Shown: positions 37,601-43,338 of the stretch, in pieces
How the letters are laid out: each line of letters opens with the position of its first letter
How positions within the stretch are numbered: the stretch's first letter is position 1
Notes under the pieces: model-generated
Database searches by the model: none
Seen by the model: the letters and a program-made list of their open reading frames with translations, nothing else
Told to the model about the DNA's origin: nothing
DNA from: Tritrichomonas foetus
Lineage: Eukaryota > Parabasalia > Tritrichomonadida > Tritrichomonadidae
Reading direction: 5' to 3'
Assembly: GCA_001839685.1 (NCBI GenBank)
Contig: MLAK01000956.1
Location: 1 to 43,338 of the forward strand
Length of the DNA stretch: 43,338 nucleotides
Made by a program: the position numbers and the translations under genes

Positions 37601-38604
37601 GAGCTTTTCTGTCGTTTAATGCGTTTTTCTTTGGGGCTGGAATCTGAAGAAAATGATTCATCATCAATATTTTTCATTTTATTGAAAGTTAATTTTGGCG
37701 CCATCTTTGAAGTATTTGTTCTCAGCAAGTAATTAATTCTTGGTGTTGGCGAATAAGAAGCCATTGAATATTCTCGATTGAATACAGAAATTTCGTTTTC
37801 ATGTGACTCTAAAATTTTATTATATCTTTCTTTTGCTTCAGCGAGATTTTCCCGTTTTAGAATCAATTTTTCTTGTAAATCTATGATATCATTTTGTTTT
37901 CCGAGATCTAACGGAGGTGGCCGATTTTTTCTCAAAGGACTATTCATTCTTTTTTCAAGTGCGTGAAATTCATCTTTCAAATTTCGATGTAAATCAACCT
38001 CATCTTCAATTCTACTCGTTAATTCTTTAATTCTTTCTTGTTGCTCTCTTATATCAATGAATACATCAGATGACAGAATGATTGCTTTCCTCCTTTCTGC
38101 TTGGTCAATTTGTGTTGCTAAATCACGACATTTTTCATATAAATTTTTCAATTCATTTGTTTCTCTCATTAAATTATTTCTTAGTTGAACCATTGATGAA
38201 TTTGAATACATTGAACGATAGTGTGACAAATCATCAGTCGTATTATCATATTTATTCTGTAGATAAGAAAACTTGGCTTGAACGTCAATCTGTGGTGATG
38301 TAATTGCTGTCTCTTCAATTTCCTTCAATTTTCTACGAAGAGGATTAATTTCTGTCGTCAATTGCGCAATGTCGGATAATAAATCAAACCTTTGCTCGCG
38401 CAAGGCTTCTGCATCACTAATATGTCGATAGTGGTATTTTAAATCTGATCGCGAAGTTAGAGAATTTGTTTGATCACATCTTGATCCTATTTTTGATTTC
38501 GAATTCTGACGTTTAGGCGATGGTGCTGGTTTGAACCTTGGATCGGTTGAATGAAGAAGCAATGCGTCTTGTTCATAAAAACGTCGAAAGGTAAAATTAT
38601 CCAT
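31690..38604 (-). CDS. Giant RRM protein with poly-SIM-like Ser-rich tail
   Basis: The protein has 2304 residues. Residues 60-280 are coiled coil. An RRM lies at about 450-530 with RNP2 VISVGLFA and RNP1 YYANIKYC. The first ~750 residues also hold basic SPR motifs and a long Ser tract followed by HKHKHKHK. The remaining ~1500 are disordered, built of Lys/Glu-rich linkers and Ser/acidic tracts. Five pairs of hydrophobic cores sit in these tracts: EVEVLDV and TAVIVEV (about 935-958); NVEIIDI and DVEVFVE (1202-1236); VVEVLDV and DIEVVSV (1510-1544); NVEILDI and DVEVFAS (1763-1798); FVEVIDI and DIEVVTI (1993-2029). Each is followed by SSSD or SSD-type acidic/phosphorylatable residues, as in phospho-dependent SUMO-interacting motifs such as that of PIAS1. 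The likely role is a SUMO-binding nuclear scaffold linked to RNA. SUMO binding is inferred from motif shape only. Confidence 0.8.
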   Translation of the reverse strand: MDNFTFRRFYEQDALLLHSTDPRFKPAPSPKRQNSKSKIGSRCDQTNSLTSRSDLKYHYRHISDAEALREQRFDLLSDIAQLTTEINPLRRKLKEIEETAITSPQIDVQAKFSYLQNKYDNTTDDLSHYRSMYSNSSMVQLRNNLMRETNELKNLYEKCRDLATQIDQAERRKAIILSSDVFIDIREQQERIKELTSRIEDEVDLHRNLKDEFHALEKRMNSPLRKNRPPPLDLGKQNDIIDLQEKLILKRENLAEAKERYNKILESHENEISVFNREYSMASYSPTPRINYLLRTNTSKMAPKLTFNKMKNIDDESFSSDSSPKEKRIKRQKSSSSSSSSSTSHTSESQSESNNDNKSEGFTESTIEKTSESESNRRKDSKRNKKKDVSKDKISLRLPERKSPRSPRTKSIQQKQSNHASKRSSRYSSMAPKLPDSPISSSRHYSMATSPNSRVISVGLFAKPISHKEIKLLFSQFGLIEDVELLTKSHVYPSQYYANIKYCDHKGAKKAIKKANHKKYRDTVLSVKWANNQNWQSMSYQLDSSSDDTSEANNNSTSSYNNESSEVKYETSESFKSQEIPKSKIRHSPRVHGNHKVEEVRQMGSPRSPRSKMNLSLSNTITAETPRQDDNEVIPSIKLTPLKTSPSCNIEISSIEPITSYKNHKKKRKSSSSSSSSSSSSSSSSSSSSSSSSSSSSSSHKHKHKHKHKNGNGFTIDIQQKPFYEEFVKQFISQLLPGSTLEKIRSESAELSKMEVPQKIEYLLPKEEASSTVSPKIEAHPPKEEAVRSQLPTLNIKVDKLLNPQVSEEKPEKKEEQAQNNSAADIQIDDKSSSSSKSSKSSKHEIEDKPAEDKEVVQHVPQNLLAVATQDLTIVPADDDHNLSQHDQQTSDKEATKILNIDDAKPKEENKEPDNKEKSDKKHSSSSSSSSSSSEVEVLDVGDSSVDKVDDDTAVIVEVNQSSDKEKSNDNKNNENPTETVKNKDEVKHSSSSSLFSKSIEFTGSSENEETKKEHNDEAVLIKPPEIPKKSEGSSSSSSEEFFSVASSDSSNKKKENVEEKKKDVEKTDDELPKTEITHDKKPETSTEPNNELLKPMSPLPRPSMLGKRLMNFGNRPEAPPLPPQTNNSNIQESIINVPEKVPEKHSESSDPEKDETVLNIEKKENDDTCQVNEKEIKEEENKEEDPNPNDKKSSSSSSSSSNVEIIDIGSSDDDKKKSTENNETKSSSDVEVFVESISSSDNETKKVENKKASTNDQEQPEATPETTVNKEETKPDSINLPNTPNEKKDEKKKSSSSSSSSSSSPEKEDKTKPNAENNKNEEKVEPTPDVKEVVEEMKPENEVTKQPKDSSSSDEFFATSESSDSGNLSKEDRKVEPPPIVNLVQVEPPKPEVNDEVASSSSFKYFSVSSSTSDDESKPKTESKHQIPSVIPSNTPNSNVEPVADKSSSDSNGFSISDSSSSSSSEVKPIVQPQKQEKEPENQEVPQKEEKPAQSSDINKEAGKKSSDSSVVEVLDVSSSDSERKTKDTKKDSSSSDIEVVSVHSSSDSESKKVNKTEQTPAPVTTPSEASQTQSVTENKELSKEEGELNNKNAFGKIERPPSQKSVQFDLSAQEDKIKPLETPPPPRFRLGLNLLNNGTQSPSNPAPLIGIPKPLVETPDVKQETPANQIDDEKGSKVEIVSSSSVSSSSSSSNESQKDTKEKAENEDKKVVIEKSSESSDSEIDKKAEKVENSDNKEVNEAKQETKVENTKKETSSSSSNVEILDISSSDDKKEDAKEEEKKKESSSSDVEVFASNSSSSEEKETPKPETKTDAEEEKPKVEVLPKPDDGIVENPQPEIPEKPKDAASEQSNHSPPSPPKLLFNFNKPPLGRPTLQLPPNSLLLNQSNQKIASLLPEKPNDSVPPINLNGTTSPLHQVEKKNEIESPSKPNENIKPEQNEIKEVAKKDNSKEFASSSSSSSDSEKSEEKKEEKPEEKKEDKPEEKKQSSSSSFVEVIDISSSSKEDEKETKKENKSSSSDIEVVTIFSESESDTNKEQDSKKEESAKKTSSSSSDDNKDDKKPVKGHVNPDQGDEKHQTQLKRPPMMLNLGSVPKLPTMSPDKKYKDKDPLPTITNVNSENKLADGNEGERNDDTNKNEKQNENDGEKANPSHKKTNSITSDYEAQLEETHSPRVEKNRTNPSLRSILVSNNKDQNSDAYSHINDSLDHDSSISEIDPSKPNNDGDSDGGFLSVDSYSSSTGQKSLIPKNDPLNVTEIRTPVGDQKSVFSKKNENEKESEKKEENNEKNKSDQSDDDSDYF
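36481..36605 (-). repeat. Coding microsatellite for a Ser tract and (His-Lys) repeats
   Basis: Within the giant RRM gene, runs of GAA, GGA and GAT triplets on the plus strand encode about 30 serines, and the adjacent TTTATG-type repeats encode HKHKHKHK. Mixed Ser codons show that it is not a recent pure expansion, though parts are perfect triplet repeats and are likely to vary in length between strains. Confidence 0.85.
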
Positions 38605-38936
38605 CCTTTAATTAATGAATTTTTATCATCTGAAAAAGTTATCTCAAATAAAAATGAATTGTGAAGAAAATAACGGTCAGCTACAAAAAGTCATTATCGT
38701 ACTTCTCAAATAATGATCCTAATTACCTTCATATTGACCTAGATTATCACCAATAGAGCGAATTTGAATGATTCTATGAAATAATTGAATATGTGCTTGA
38801 CAAAATTTCAAATTTGTTGCCAGATAAGAACATAAAAAGTTTATCAGAAGGTTTTTTGAAAGATGGGTGACGAAAAAATTCAGACTTTTCATAGAATAAT
38901 TCAATTGATTTTTTTATTTTCTTTCAAAATTATTTA
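38605..38936. other. Divergent intergenic region between giant RRM and ARM-like genes
   Basis: A short divergent spacer. GAAAAAGTT at 38632-38640 lies 28 bases upstream of the giant RRM start; it is followed on that gene's strand by TTCATTAAT. CAAAAAGTC is at about 38685. On the right, TTCATAG lies about 43 bases before the ARM-like ATG. No gene is seen. Confidence 0.55.
38632..38640 (+). promoter_or_regulatory. GAAAAAGTT element upstream of the giant RRM gene
   Basis: This is a perfect copy of the recurring GAAAAAGTT element, placed 28 bases before the start of the minus-strand gene. On the gene strand it reads AACTTTTTC, the reverse of the copies before the 14-3-3 and RG-rich genes, so the element may work in either direction. 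Confidence 0.35.
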
Positions 38937-40397
38937 ATGCTAACAAATGAAGATAATAGGAAAATATTCCAATTACTTGATGACAGTATCCAAAATTATA
39001 TCAATCATACATCACAAAGAAGCATATCAACTATTGCCTGCATCTCACCAATTTCACGCAAAGCTCAAATAATTGCACAAGCAAAATCTCTGACTTCTGC
39101 ATTTCAAATGCATGACATTAAAATGATTTATGATATATTAAAAGAAATTTGCATTGCTGCACAAAATTTTGAGAATTTTCCAATCGATGATTTATTCTCT
39201 ATTAATTTTCCATCTTTAATTCTTTCTTTCTTTAAATTCCCCTATAACGAATATATTTTTTCAATTTCTTTACAATGCATTTCAGCATTTTCAGATTTTC
39301 CAAGGTTTGCTAATATTTGTGATGAAGCCCTTGCAAATTATTTGTTGTCTTTAATAGAAAATCCTGGTATTCCTACTATTGATTCTAATCAATACATTCC
39401 TTTTAAGTTTCCTTTCTTACTGCCAAGCCTTATTTCGAATGATATTTGTGTTAATGCAATTTGCTCAATTGGTAAAATCATCAAACATAATGATAACTTT
39501 CGAGATTTTATTTTATCCAAAAATATTCTACCCATTCTATCCAAATTCTTCATTCATAAAACAGACACTATAAATTTACATGAAAATACTAATTGTTCAC
39601 TTTTACTAATCGCCAATTTATTTTATCTTCCAATAAACCATAATAACAGTTGTGATGTTACTCCATATTTAGAAATCCTTTTACAGTTTCTTCAATCAAG
39701 TGATCGATCTTTTCTAATTTATTCATTTTACGGACTTTGTCAATTTTGTAAACAAGGAAATGAATATGTGAATCTCAGTTTAAGATATTTGGATTCATCA
39801 ATGAATCTATTTTTTAATCCCAATTATTCAACCGATGTATTAAATGAAGCTTTACTATTTTCGCTTGTTCTTCTTAATTACCAAGAAGGTGCACACTTTG
39901 TATTTTCTTCTTTCTCATGGAAAAAATTTAACAATGTTTGGGAGATTATTGATAAAATTCTCCTTTCAAAAATTGCTACTGGTATCATTAGTAATGATAT
40001 TGGTCAGGCTCTTTCAGCATATAATCAAGGTACAATGAATTTATTTAATGCTTTATTATTAAATGGAACCTTCGAAGAAAAACTGTGTTCTATTCATACC
40101 ATATTAACTGCAGCACAAGAGCCATCATTGTGTCAAATTTTATTGAATGAATCATTTTTAGCAGTATTTTGCCAAATAAGTGAAACTGAAGAAATATGCT
40201 CTGATGTAGAAAGTATATTCTTTATAAAAACGCTATTAAATAATAAAAATAATCACGAATTCATTCATCAAGTTGAACGCTCTGTAAATATTATGGTGTT
40301 AAGACAAATACTCGAAAAATATGCAAATGATGAAAAATATAATTCGCAGTTACTTCAGATCCTTCATGATTTTGACTTATTGTTTGATGTTACCTGA
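38937..40397 (+). CDS. ARM/HEAT-like helical repeat protein
   Basis: The protein has 486 residues, almost all predicted alpha-helical by eye, in repeating amphipathic helix pairs resembling armadillo or HEAT repeats: SISLQCISAFSDF, NAICSIGKIIKHN, then CSLLLIANLFYLP and FLIYSFYGLCQFC followed by VLNEALLFSLVLLN. The N terminus (residues 1-20) is a short charged helix. I recall a large trichomonad-specific family of such ARM-like proteins, related in style to importin-alpha, but no importin-beta-binding basic segment is seen. No catalytic motif is present. It probably acts as a protein-binding scaffold, with partner unknown. The start is supported by the lack of an earlier in-frame ATG and a short AT-rich leader. 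Confidence 0.75.
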   Translation: MLTNEDNRKIFQLLDDSIQNYINHTSQRSISTIACISPISRKAQIIAQAKSLTSAFQMHDIKMIYDILKEICIAAQNFENFPIDDLFSINFPSLILSFFKFPYNEYIFSISLQCISAFSDFPRFANICDEALANYLLSLIENPGIPTIDSNQYIPFKFPFLLPSLISNDICVNAICSIGKIIKHNDNFRDFILSKNILPILSKFFIHKTDTINLHENTNCSLLLIANLFYLPINHNNSCDVTPYLEILLQFLQSSDRSFLIYSFYGLCQFCKQGNEYVNLSLRYLDSSMNLFFNPNYSTDVLNEALLFSLVLLNYQEGAHFVFSSFSWKKFNNVWEIIDKILLSKIATGIISNDIGQALSAYNQGTMNLFNALLLNGTFEEKLCSIHTILTAAQEPSLCQILLNESFLAVFCQISETEEICSDVESIFFIKTLLNNKNNHEFIHQVERSVNIMVLRQILEKYANDEKYNSQLLQILHDFDLLFDVT

Positions 40398-40545
40398 TTT
40401 TATTCCTTTTTCCAAAGCAAAACTATCCTTAAAAAAACTCTTCAATCTTTTTTTAACATCAAGATGAGAAAATAGAGAAAAACAATTTTTTTATAAATCA
40501 AGCACAAATCCTATTTTATTATTGTATCATACATGAAAACTAAAT

Positions 40546-40950
40546 TTAAACAAATCGAACAAAGCAATCTTTTTGAACTATCACGTTATTTGGTAAGATG
40601 AAAAAATAATCTTTAATTTCTATTTTTTCATTCTGCTGTTTTCCTTCAATATAAGATTTTTTTCTATGTTTCAATTGGTCAATTATGTCATCATAATTTT
40701 CTGAATGCCTTGTTAAAAATAATTTTTTATCAACACCATTGTTTGAATAAACTCCAATAATATGTTTTATTATCTCTATATATCTTTTTTTATTTTTCTT
40801 ATTTTGGAATTCACCACGAATAACAAAAGATGGAGACGAGTGGGATGTAATAAAAGTCATCTTTTTAGGTTCACTTTCTTTTTCTGGTATTTCCAGATAT
40901 TCTGTGATAAATGAATCATCACTAACATCTTCAAAATCACTTTTAGTCAT
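40546..40950 (-). CDS. Hypothetical protein
   Basis: The protein has 134 residues (MTKSDFEDVSDDSFITEYL). The first ~35 residues are acidic. The rest is basic and probably folded: FVIRGEFQNKKNKKRYIEII, then HIIGVYSNNGVDKKLFLTRH and YDDIIDQLKHRKKSYI, ending DYFFILPNNVIVQKDCFVRF. I do not recognise the family. The frame has a proper ATG preceded by GGTTTTAG and a codon use matching its neighbours, so I take it as real. No signal peptide or membrane segment is present. It lies in the minus orientation between the ARM-like gene and the S-adenosylmethionine synthetase gene. Confidence 0.6.
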   Translation of the reverse strand: MTKSDFEDVSDDSFITEYLEIPEKESEPKKMTFITSHSSPSFVIRGEFQNKKNKKRYIEIIKHIIGVYSNNGVDKKLFLTRHSENYDDIIDQLKHRKKSYIEGKQQNEKIEIKDYFFILPNNVIVQKDCFVRFV

Positions 40951-41169
40951 CTAAAACCACAGATTCGATTATTTGAGAAAAATTTGCCATTAGTTTTGGT
41001 GAAAAAATGTATCGTATGGTCAATTCGAAATAAATCATTCTCCATAATACATTTTACACCAGGGAATGATTTCGTTTAGACTTCAACTTTAATATAAAAA
41101 AGATACTAATTAAATAAAAAATAAGCAAATAAGAATTTGGATCTAAGTAAATAATTTACGCAAATATAT

Positions 41170-42324
41170 TTATGCCTTAAGATCTTTTGGATGTTCCCAT
41201 GGCAAGTCGATGTCAGTTCTGCCAAAGTGTCCGTAAGCGGCGGTTTGGGCATAGATTGGGCGGAGGAGGTCCAAATCGCGGATGATTCCTCCTGGGCTGA
41301 GGTCGAAGTTATTATTGATGATCTCAAGGATTTGGTCATCTGGGATAGTTCCAGTGCCATATGTATCAACATGGATAGAGAGTGGCTTGGCTACGCCGAT
41401 AGCGTATGAAAGTTGGACGAGGCAGCGTGCGGCGTATCCAGCGTTGACGATGGACTTGGCAACCCATCTTGCGGCATAGCAAGCTGAGCGGTCAACCTTT
41501 GATGGGTCTTTTCCGGAAAAGGCACCACCTCCGTGGGCGCCCCAACCGCCATAACCGTCGACGATGATTTTTCTGCCTGTAAGGCCAGCATCACCGAGTG
41601 GACCACCGATGACGAATCTGCCACCTGGGTTGATGTGGAGGATGGTCTTGTCGTCAACGAGTTCGGATGGAAGGACTGGATCGATGACGTGCTTCTTAAC
41701 TTCAATGCGAAGTTGATCGAGTGTGATATCGTCTGTATGCATTGTGGAAATTAAAACAGTGTGAATACGAATTGGCTTGATGAGGTTTCCATTGCGTTCG
41801 TATTCGACTGTAACTTGACTCTTTCCGTCTGGGCAGATGAATGGGCATTCGCCACTCTTTCTGACCTCTGTAAGTCTTCTGGCAATATTTTGTGCAAGCA
41901 AGTGAGAAAGTGGCATCAATTCCTTGGTCTCGTTTGTTGCATAGCCGAACATAATTCCTTGATCGCCTGCGCCGAGTTCTGCTTCTGTCTTGTTTTCGTG
42001 AACAGCTTGGGCAATATCTGGGCTTTGTTGTTCGATTGAAACCATGACGTTGCATGTCTTTGAGTCGAAGCAAACCTTGGATGATGTATATCCGATGTTG
42101 TGAACGGCTGTTCGGACAAGTTTCTGGAAGTCAAGTTTGGCCTTTGATGTGATTTCACCAAAAACGAAGACGAGACCTGTTTTTGTGGCCGTCTCGCAGG
42201 CAACTTTTGATGTGGGATCTTGCCTGAGGCATTCGTCGAGGACTGTGTCGGAAACAATATCGCAGATTTTGTCTGGATGTCCTTCTGTTACGGATTCACT
42301 AGAGAAGAGGAAGCGTTGGGCCAT
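41170..42324 (-). CDS. S-adenosylmethionine synthetase (methionine adenosyltransferase)
   Basis: The protein has 384 residues, the usual length. It makes S-adenosylmethionine from methionine and ATP, the methyl donor and polyamine precursor. The signature motifs are all present: [20 protein letters not shown] at the N terminus, the ATP-binding [33 protein letters not shown], and the P-loop-like [19 protein letters not shown]. The enzyme is a cytosolic homotetramer in other organisms. The gene is distinctly more GC-rich than its surroundings and keeps a strong codon bias, as expected of a highly expressed housekeeping gene. The ATG at 42324 is preceded by a strong initiator (TCACTTCATTTTC). 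The stop is in a TAAA context, which overlaps the known trichomonad polyadenylation signal. Confidence 0.97.
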   Translation of the reverse strand: MAQRFLFSSESVTEGHPDKICDIVSDTVLDECLRQDPTSKVACETATKTGLVFVFGEITSKAKLDFQKLVRTAVHNIGYTSSKVCFDSKTCNVMVSIEQQSPDIAQAVHENKTEAELGAGDQGIMFGYATNETKELMPLSHLLAQNIARRLTEVRKSGECPFICPDGKSQVTVEYERNGNLIKPIRIHTVLISTMHTDDITLDQLRIEVKKHVIDPVLPSELVDDKTILHINPGGRFVIGGPLGDAGLTGRKIIVDGYGGWGAHGGGAFSGKDPSKVDRSACYAARWVAKSIVNAGYAARCLVQLSYAIGVAKPLSIHVDTYGTGTIPDDQILEIINNNFDLSPGGIIRDLDLLRPIYAQTAAYGHFGRTDIDLPWEHPKDLKA

Positions 42325-42334
42325 ATTTGGTTAT

Positions 42335-42357
42335 GAAAATGAAGTGAGCCATGGCTC
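42335..42357 (-). promoter_or_regulatory. Initiator and palindrome of the S-adenosylmethionine synthetase gene
   Basis: On the gene strand, TCACTTCATTTTC (42335-42347) begins 23 bases before the ATG and is an excellent match to the trichomonad initiator. It overlaps by two bases a perfect 12-bp palindrome, GAGCCATGGCTC (42346-42357). The palindrome also contains an ATG that is out of frame with the gene and would be excluded if transcription starts at the initiator. Confidence 0.6.
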
Positions 42358-42473
42358 CTTCAGAAAAATCTTTTTTATTGGATGTTCTCAAAAACCAAAT
42401 TCAATAAAATTTATTAAACAAAAAAAGATATTTTGCGTTTTTCAGTTATTTTTGATATAAATTGAATAAATAA

Positions 42474-42888
42474 GGTCATTGATTTCTGAAGAGATGTTGA
42501 GTTTTGAGATGATTGTGAGAAACCGGATTAACTGAATTTAAATACATAATAGAATTTTATTCAATAATATGAAGGGATATAGCAAAACGGAAATTTCGCC
42601 CAATACTTCTTCTTATCATTGATCAAAGGGCTCCTTTTGGATAACCTATATATTTAATCATAATATCTATGAAAAAATGTCCTACCATATTTAGTTAATG
42701 ACTCGAAATTCGGGAAATAGAAAAAAAATTTCTGTTATTATTTTGAGTAGAAATGTAAAAACTGGTGTTAGATAATTGAAATTCATTGAAAAATAATTGA
42801 GTTGAGATTGTTTCTATCGTTCTGGTCATTGACGATGGGATTTTTCAGAAGATCTGGTCATTGAGTATTGAATTGTCCTGGTCATTGA
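42474..42888 (+). repeat. Four copies of GGTCATTGA
   Basis: GGTCATTGA occurs at 42474-42482, 42824-42832, 42856-42864 and 42880-42888. The last three are longer matches, CTGGTCATTGA (starting at 42822, 42854 and 42878), and start 32 and 24 bases apart. They may be factor-binding sites or a decayed tandem repeat. Confidence 0.5.
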
Positions 42889-43338
42889 TTTCACAATTTT
42901 TGTGTCCTTTCGGTTAGTATTCAATTCTTTGGGTTGAATCAGCGGTTTCTCTGTTATTTTTTTACATCTCGACATTATTTGATTTAACAACAATTTCCAG
43001 ATCGATATTTGAGATTCTCGGATTAAGATAACGATTGAATAAAAAATTGATATACTTCATATGAAAAATTCAATGCTAATTCATTAATTGATTAGATTTT
43101 TATTACATTTGTATGAAAACCTAAGAAAGAAACAAAAAATGTCACTCTATTTACAACTGCTGCTATCAATCGACTCAGCAGTTCAATGATACTATGAAAA
43201 TTTCTCCGTTAAGAAGGATTTTAATGGAAAAATAATCGTAAGTTCAACCTTTGAAATATATTATGTTTGAGTCATTACGACCCCTTAAAAATTTTTCATC
43301 ACTGACACCATCAATTCAAAAATAACCCAAAACATAAA

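Larger units (their letters stand above)
42325..43338. other. Intergenic region upstream of the S-adenosylmethionine synthetase gene
   Basis: No gene is visible to the right edge of the window. The promoter and palindrome of the synthetase gene occupy the left end. Four GGTCATTGA repeats lie at 42474-42888. The rest is plain AT-rich DNA, probably including the promoter or 3' flank of a gene beyond the window. Confidence 0.55.

Noticed and set aside
31690..38604. Calling the giant Ser-rich protein an SR splicing factor
   Set aside because: It has an RRM and many serines, but no RS/SR dipeptide array. The Ser runs are joined to Asp/Glu and SIM-like cores instead.

Overview
The window looks like nuclear DNA of a parabasalid protist, most likely a Tritrichomonas-like trichomonad. 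This is an inference from gene content and gene architecture, not from a database search. The DNA is very AT-rich. Genes are short-spaced, nearly all single-exon, on both strands, and not in operons. The set includes an R2R3 Myb protein, a DUF3447/ankyrin gene, a divergent 14-3-3 and a CAMK-like kinase. Several genes have TCAYT-type initiators just before the ATG, and the one clearly spliced gene (a Rab) has two 25-nt introns, the first ending in a trichomonad-like TTTAACACCAG. No rRNA, tRNA, CRISPR array or complete transposon was seen.

Layout. 1-8.2 kb: a coiled-coil protein (985-1581), a GNAT acetyltransferase (2828-3319), an R2R3 Myb protein (3915-4880) and a doublecortin-domain/P-loop NTPase fusion (6429-8207). 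8.2-13 kb: a decayed DUF3447/ankyrin relic, a Rab1-like GTPase with two tiny introns (9587-10245), and a WDR5-like WD40 protein with a long Gln/Pro-rich tail (10831-12849). 13.1-19.2 kb: an ankyrin gene whose last seven repeats are each preceded by a 20-82 nt non-coding insert at nearly the same place in the repeat (13115-15425), an Asn-rich unknown protein, an 877-base assembly gap inside a minisatellite, and a disordered RG/Asn-rich protein. 19.6-24.7 kb: a PAP2-family membrane phosphatase, a PAQR/hemolysin-III-family membrane protein, 14-3-3 and a Ser/Thr kinase. 25.6-31.6 kb: an acidic-repeat coiled-coil protein, a possible RAWUL-domain protein, a POC1-like centriolar WD40 protein, and a hotdog-fold thioesterase-like protein with a possible hydrogenosomal presequence. 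31.7-38.6 kb: a 2304-residue RRM protein whose disordered tail carries five pairs of SUMO-interacting-motif-like sequences set in Ser/acidic tracts. 38.9-42.3 kb: an ARM-like helical protein, a small unknown protein and S-adenosylmethionine synthetase.

The genes do not form a pathway. Themes are cytoskeleton and basal body (DCX protein, POC1), signalling (Rab, 14-3-3, kinase), and nuclear or chromatin functions (Myb, WDR5-like, RAWUL-like, poly-SIM RRM protein). A recurrent GAAAAAGTT/AACTTTTTC element lies upstream of several genes and may be a promoter element. The most unusual items are the poly-SIM-like protein, the systematic interruptions in the ankyrin array, the 25-nt introns, and the DCX-NTPase fusion whose P-loop lysine is replaced by arginine.
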